Assembly: GCA_028671895.1 (NCBI GenBank)
Contig: CM053809.1
Span: 34,633,501-34,697,500 of the forward strand
Reading direction: 5' to 3'
Length of the DNA stretch: 64,000 nt
Source of the DNA: Oenanthe sinensis
Lineage: Eukaryota; Streptophyta; Magnoliopsida; Apiales; Apiaceae
Each line of letters starts with the position of its first letter. Position 1 is the first letter of the stretch. Of this stretch, positions 58,674 to 64,000 are shown piece after piece. The translations under genes and the position numbers were made by a program. The notes under the pieces are model-generated. The model searched no databases and had not been told where the DNA came from. It worked only from the letters and a program-made list of their open reading frames with translations.

Positions 58674-59508
58674 TATTGTTTTCATTGTTCTGCCAACACT
58701 GCAACACACTATTATAATTAGCATACATATATCTACGTAGATGCAAGGATTATTTTAGAGCTTATATTATTCTTATAAATTTAAGCAGATGGTGTAACTC
58801 TCGAGTCACTGTCTCAGACTCTCATTTCCCAGCTCACTCATCTAATTGTGCTACTTGGGATAGTTCTAGGTACCTATCTATCAGGTATAACTCTCTTGTT
58901 TTTACTATTGTTTTCTTCCATGTATTGGATGTTAGCTCACACAAAGCATCAGTTATCTGGTACCATTTCTCAGCCAATGAGCATGGATAGAAATATAGCA
59001 TATCTCGTATATCATTCTCACCAAGATTTTACCTCAAAATACAGTGTCTTTGGTCTATCAATTGTTTGTTTTTTCATCTTAAAGACAAAAGTTCACCTAC
59101 AGGCTATAAGATGTCTTTTAGTTAAATTAAAAGTTGATAGAAAATCGTTCACCTATAGGTGATAAAATGTATTTCATTGACTGTAGCTTACAGCTGAAGG
59201 GACATCAGGCAGATTACTTATCTGCAATTTCTTCATTCATCTACTAGATGAGAAAATGATTTAAATAAGATAGATGAATTAGTTCAATTATCATGCAGAA
59301 TTTATGAAAATAAACATATATTTGGCTACATAGTATTGGAGTAATTATAAAAGAAAGAACAATTCCAACAAATCCTATGACTGAGCCAAGGATCACATAT
59401 CGCACAATAATGGTGAAGGTTAAACATAGGCCAAACCATCTAATTAAGGAATTTAACTTCAGTGTTAATATCACTAAGATTCAGTAACCTAACCAGAAAT
59501 TCGGGGTG
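58674..59508. other. Gap between two hAT elements
   Basis: Short open frames only (for example 58848-59162), with no family features or neighbours to support them. Confidence 0.35.
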
Positions 59509-59516
59509 GCATGTGC

Positions 59517-59860
59517 CAGTGGCGGACCCAAAATTTATGTTTAGGAGGGGCTAAATAAAATATTAAAATTTTATTATTAAAATTGTAGTTATATAGGAGA
59601 AAAAAGTATAATTTTAATAGATTTTAAAGATAAATTTATTCCATACGCAAGTTTTTGTTCCATAAAAGATAAAATATAATAAAGAAAATTATAATTTTAG
59701 CAAAAATTTAAACTTAAACAAAGTCCATTCATAATTTTTCCTTATAATTTAAGTTAAATATAATATAAAAATAATAAAATATCAAATTTTTAGTACTGAT
59801 TTTCAAAATTCAGGGGGGGCTATAGCCCCCTCTCGACCTTTAATAGGTGGTCCGCCACTG
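59517..59860. mobile_element. hAT MITE with CAGTGGCGGA termini
   Basis: 344 bp with termini CAGTGGCGGACC and GGTCCGCCACTG, flanked by GCATGTGC (59509-59516) and GTATGTGC (59861-59868), an 8-bp duplication with one mismatch. CAGTGGCGGA ends are widespread in plant hAT-type MITEs. Runs of G near the right end (GGGGGGGCTATAGCCCCC) form a local hairpin. Confidence 0.85.
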
Positions 59861-59868
59861 GTATGTGC

Positions 59869-62388
59869 CCAAGTTCAGACATTGCTCAGGCAATGACTTT
59901 GTGCAACTGTGATGTGTGGATCAGAAGAACTAAAAAATTGAAGGCAGGAGAAAGTTGTGAGTTGTTTAAGCTGGTGAACTGGTACATGATGATAAACGAT
60001 CAACATCTAGAGGGTATTTAGTTCATCGTGAATGAGCCTGGTTAAACTCAACTCCATGTATTAGTGTTTGGATTAGTAATATCATTATATGGAATCAGAA
60101 ATGATCAGAAAACTTAACAAGATTTACAAAATTTAAATCAATAATCGATATATCATGCATGTACAAAAAAATGGAATCACAGAGCTACATTACTAGACTA
60201 GGATTGTTTTCGCAACCTTACCTTCTTTATACTGCTAAATACTTTAAGTTTTGGGATCTGCAGAGTGTCCAGTCCTATGCTTGTTAATAAATTGCTACTG
60301 CCAGGAGATGAATGCTTCATTTCAAAAAACAAGGTTAATTTTTATTTCGTTTTTGTACACTAAACATGTTTATAAATTTTGTATTTTAGTAGAGTAAAAA
60401 TTTGGACTTACAACGGTTTATTCCCGATTATCTCCTACTTTTGTAACTTGTGAAAAAAATAAATATTTATTCCTTAGATAGAGTACAAACAGGAAAAAGA
60501 CAGCATTATGACAAGTTTGACAAGTATTGTATTGTACCCGATCCGAATTTGATAATACTCCTCTGCAACATGCAACTTCTAGTAATGTCTTAAAGCTGGG
60601 TAAAGAACTTGACAGTGTATGCACATGAACAAAGCTACTACATTACTTAAAAGCTAAAAGCAGTATTTATTTTATACTGTAAGTATTTATTTTATAGAGG
60701 GCGAGCTTGAACTTGAAGAAAGACCCTTTTAAATTATCGGGCCATCACACATGAGATTATGGTTTTGAGAGGAATTTGAATTTAAATACAGTAATGCAAA
60801 GGGATTTGGTAGAATCTAGACGTGGAATTAGGAATGTTGGCACTTTGAGTAAAACAAATCAAGAGATGCTCAAATTGTCTATGTGATATTTGGGCCGTCT
60901 GGGTAATATTATTTTTAGGGAATAAATATTTAATATTTGGAAAAAAAACATGTATATATATATATATATATATATATTAAAGAGATTAATATTCCTGAGA
61001 TTGTCTCACATAATTTTCCTGAGTTTAATAAAAATTCTCATATAAATACACGAGGGTGTTATTGTAATTATTGAGAATTATATACAATTACAAAAATACC
61101 CACACTTGCATCTTAGGTAATTTTCCTGAAGTAATCTTATGAACTTTATTCTCTTTTTTAAATAAATATATATTTTTAAAAATAAAATTAGTTTTTATTT
61201 TATTTTAAAAAATAAGTATTTATTTTCAAAAAAAAGTACATAAATATTTTTTAAAAAATAAACACTTATTCCTCGGAAATAAAGTCAACAAAATATCCCA
61301 ATGATAGAGTCATATAATTTTGGTTTAGGTTATACTGAAATGTTAAATTCAAATACAATTTATTATATTTTGGTGTTTGTACTTATGTACTTTCGTGGCA
61401 TGTATTTTTAGTGTTGTGTTTTTCCGTAAATCCTGTATATTCTCGTATAAAAATTGTATAAAATAGAATTTTATAGTAATATAGTAGTTTTTTATTGGTT
61501 TATCAACAAAATTAAAGTTCATCAATTCATTAACTACTCCGTCAAATTTTACCGAATTAATCAACGGCCGGTAATTTGTTATCTTATAAAAAAACTTTTT
61601 GAATAATAATATTTTGAATAAAATAATATGATAGATATAAAAAATATCAATTATCCAAAACTTACATAAATATTTAGTAATAAAATATATTAAAATAAAT
61701 CAATATAATTAAATAAATAGTATAATTTTTATTTTAGTAAATAGTAATTGAAAAATTAGTGAAGTTTAACTATTATACGCAAAATATGAAAAAGTGATTT
61801 TAATATAAATAATAATTTACTCAATTAATTTTAATGAAAAAGTAATTTGAATATAAATAATAAGTATTAATAAATTTAATTAATAAATTGATGAATTGAG
61901 GGTTACATTTGTACATATTCTCTTAATTAATCAGTAAAAAATAAAATGCGGGATAAGAGGGCAACTCGAGTGCTGAATGCTGCTGATCAGGCAAAAAGGC
62001 GAAAAGAAAGAAAAGCTGTAGAAAAGAATCAGAGATCCCCATGATTTAGATACAGATAATAATTAATAATTATTATTCATGTAAAATAATAAAATAAAAG
62101 AAAAGAAAACTTGTAAAAGCCGAAGTATAACAGATCAAACGTACTGGCATACAAAATCAAAATCAAAATATTCTACACTTCCCATTGCAACAAAAAAATA
62201 ATAATAATAATAAAAAAGAAACTTCGGCACCGAGTCAACTCATTCACTGCTCCGCCTTCTCTGACTGAGTCATAACCACCTCTCTCTCCGAGTCACAACG
62301 ATGCCTACTTTAATACACTAACATCTATGCTATAACTAATCTGCTACCTCTTCAATAATCACAATCAAACAAGTATATACACAACAAC
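59869..62388. other. AT-rich gap and ABCB promoter
   Basis: Includes a (TA)n tract at about 60953-60978 and TATTCCT/AGGAATA words near 60920 and 61270 that may be the ends of an old MITE (not resolved). The last few hundred bases are less AT-rich and should be the ABCB promoter and leader. Confidence 0.35.
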
Positions 62389-64000
62389 ATGATGATATCT
62401 CGTGGTTTGTTTGGGTGGTCCCCACCGCACGTACAGCCGTTGACGCCGGTATCGGAAGTATCGGAGCCGCCGGAATCTCCGTCGCCGTACTTAGAGACCG
62501 GCGCAGATGCGGTGGCGGCGGAAATGGAGGAAACGGAGGATGAAGAGGAGATCGAGCAGCCGCCGGAGGCGGTGGCGTTTTCGAGATTGTTTGCGTGTGC
62601 GGATAAGCTTGATTGGATGTTAATGGTGGTTGGATCGGTTGCTGCGGCAGCTCACGGCACGGCGTTGGTTGTGTATTTGCATTATTTTGCGAAGATTGTT
62701 CATTTGTTGGCGCACGAAGGGGATACACCGGAGGAGTTGTTTGATAGGTTCACCGATGTATTTTCTAAACCCTAGCTTTGTGATTCTTGTTTTCGTTTTG
62801 TCGTATTGTTGTTCGTTTCATAGGTACTGTTTTATTGCGTAATTATTGGATTTTCACTAGAAATGTATTGGTTTTAGTGTTTCTGAAGATGTTTGAATTT
62901 CTGATAAGTTTACAGCGCAGCTAGATATGAGATATCTGTTTCAGTAAGGAGTCCACTATGTGAATTGTAAAATATCTGACTGAGAGTTTTGCTACTAATA
63001 AATTGGGGTACAATATAGGAAATATAAGTAGCGAATCAGGTTGAGTATAAGTTTGTCGATTCTAAATTATTTTAATGGGCGGAACACATGTTTGATGACA
63101 GATGGACCAAATAGCAGGAATGCTGAAGTAGTTGAGAGAATGATTACGAAAGGATGATAGTTTGATGTTTGAGTAATTAAATTGACAGTTATCTCTAGGT
63201 TTCCTTTTTAGGGTAAATACTAGGTTTCCTTGGTATGAGAATTAAGTAAAAAGATCTGAGCAGCTGCAGTTGATTGAGAGATTGAAACCTCTACTTGTTG
63301 TAGGCTTTTAGATGTAATTTTTCTACATTAATTCGATCACACGGTTAATTTGAATATTTCAAAGATATTAACTGCCTGTTCCTCAGAAACAAAGTTTGTA
63401 TTTAGATGCCTACCTTTAGGTGATTAATCCTATACGTCCATGCAAGTGGCTCCCGTTCTACCACCAATAAGTATGACAACAAGTACATATACGATTTGGA
63501 CCTCAATTTAACACCTTGTTTAACACGCGTGGGGGGGGGGGGGGGGGTTGACGTACTCTCTTACACAAATCATTATATTTTATCTTAGTACACCCCTCCA
63601 TTGAGGCCTCGTTTGTTTCGCCGGGTTTATAGTTACATATAAAATTCGAACTTCCTTGCAACTAAGTTACAACACAAAGTACCAAGGTAATTGAAGTGTC
63701 TCTATTTGGTTTATTAATATGCAAGTAGAAGTTACATAGTTAATTTTGGTAATTTTTTGATTTTTGTATATTAGATAAGTATGTAACTAGTGGAGTAGTG
63801 GTGACGACAGAGACCTAGGTGACTAAGGACACTATAACAGTAAAATAATGTACACTATGTTGGTGTAAAATGATCTCCAATGCGACACCATAATAGTGTA
63901 AAAATTACACCAAATGAATAGTGTTACACCAAATTTGATGGCAAATATTCTTCTTTTTTTTCTTTTCTAAATGAGCAAATATTCATTTGGTGTATGTTTT
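62389..64000 (+). CDS. ABCB6/ABCB20-type ABC transporter, first exon (3' part outside window)
   Basis: Exon 1 is 62389-62757 (123 codons), ending at a GT donor after FDRFTD; the remaining 1.24 kb is intron 1, and the gene continues beyond the window. The N-terminus MISRGLFGWSPPHVQPLTP and the VSEVSEPPESPSPY block match Arabidopsis ABCB6/ABCB20. An acidic stretch (MEETEDEEEIEQPPE) precedes AFSRLFACADKLDWMLM. The first membrane helix lies at about residues 85-115 (MVVGSVAAAAHGTALVVYLH). These are full-size plasma-membrane ATP-driven exporters; ABCB6/ABCB20 have been linked to auxin and brassinosteroid transport (family knowledge). No nucleotide-binding domain lies within the window. The start is clear: two ATGs in a row at 62389. 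Confidence 0.93.
63532..63547 (+). repeat. Poly-G tract in ABCB intron 1
   Basis: A run of about 16-17 G bases; length may be affected by sequencing. Confidence 0.7.
63825..63955. repeat. MITE-like AT-rich block with ACACCAAAT words
   Basis: Contains ATCTCCAATGCGACACCA and repeated AGTGTAAAAATTACACCAAA-type words, similar in style to the MITE at 12277-12600. Its right end may lie at or beyond the window edge. Confidence 0.4.

Noticed and set aside
60900..61290. Possible MITE with AGGGAATAAATA and TTATTCCTCGG ends
   Set aside because: The ends pair only weakly and no target duplication was found; AT-rich chance similarity is equally likely.
62336..62728. 130-codon minus-strand Pro-rich frame
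   Set aside because: Antisense to ABCB exon 1, which has unmistakable family similarity.

Overview
The window is nuclear DNA from a flowering plant. The genes are split by many AT-rich introns, the protein families are plant-specific (MAKR, ITN1-type ankyrin/PGG, dirigent, TRM, DHAR, TIGR01589 domain, ABCB20-type), and the gaps are full of plant transposon remnants (solo LTRs, PIF/Harbinger, hAT, Tourist and Stowaway MITEs). Protein similarity points to a eudicot, probably an asterid. Apiaceae is only a guess from memory of the families. No prokaryotic, organellar or viral block is seen, and no tRNA or rRNA gene was recognised.

Layout. 1-7.1 kb: the 3' part of a MAKR4-like gene (+) convergent with a four-exon ITN1-like ankyrin membrane protein (-), whose second intron holds a Copia-like solo LTR. 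7.7-12.3 kb: a decayed PIF/Harbinger transposon with a transposase and an ORF1 (Myb/SANT-type) remnant, followed by two MITEs. 13.8-16.4 kb: cytosolic ribosomal protein L35 (-), with telo-box and site II promoter motifs and a foldback element in its last intron. 16.7-25.7 kb: AT-rich repeat territory with a terminal-inverted-repeat element that carries a tandem array and a nested MITE, an hAT element with GGATAC arrays, a Stowaway MITE and an LTR-leader-like stretch. 25.7-27.7 kb: an eight-exon monoacylglycerol-lipase-like hydrolase (+). 30.5-36.7 kb: two convergent ESB1-type dirigent genes enclosing a protein phosphatase 1 inhibitor-3 gene and a frameshifted F-box gene. 37.5-40.4 kb: a TRM-like DUF4378 protein (-). 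42.3-46.55 kb: a 4.25-kb solo LTR with a perfect 5-bp target duplication. 49.2-52.2 kb: dehydroascorbate reductase (+), with a GC-AG intron and a duplicated segment in its last intron. 53.2-53.8 kb, 58.1-58.7 kb and 59.5-59.9 kb: three more hAT-type elements. 54.3-55.5 kb: a small TIGR01589-family gene (-). 62.4 kb to the end: the first exon and part of the first intron of an ABCB6/ABCB20-type ABC transporter (+).

The genes do not form one pathway; this is an ordinary mosaic of housekeeping and cell-wall genes. The dirigent pair and the hydrolase (whose family includes caffeoylshikimate esterase relatives) could both touch phenolic or lignin metabolism, but that is inference. No undescribed gene system stands out. 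The most distinctive signal is a set of three hAT-type elements, each with its own short-word subterminal array (GGATAC, TCGAG or CCCAA). Next in interest are an LTR promoter array of AGTCATACCGA words lying antisense inside ITN1, the tandem array with a nested MITE, and several unusual intron or start-codon arrangements.
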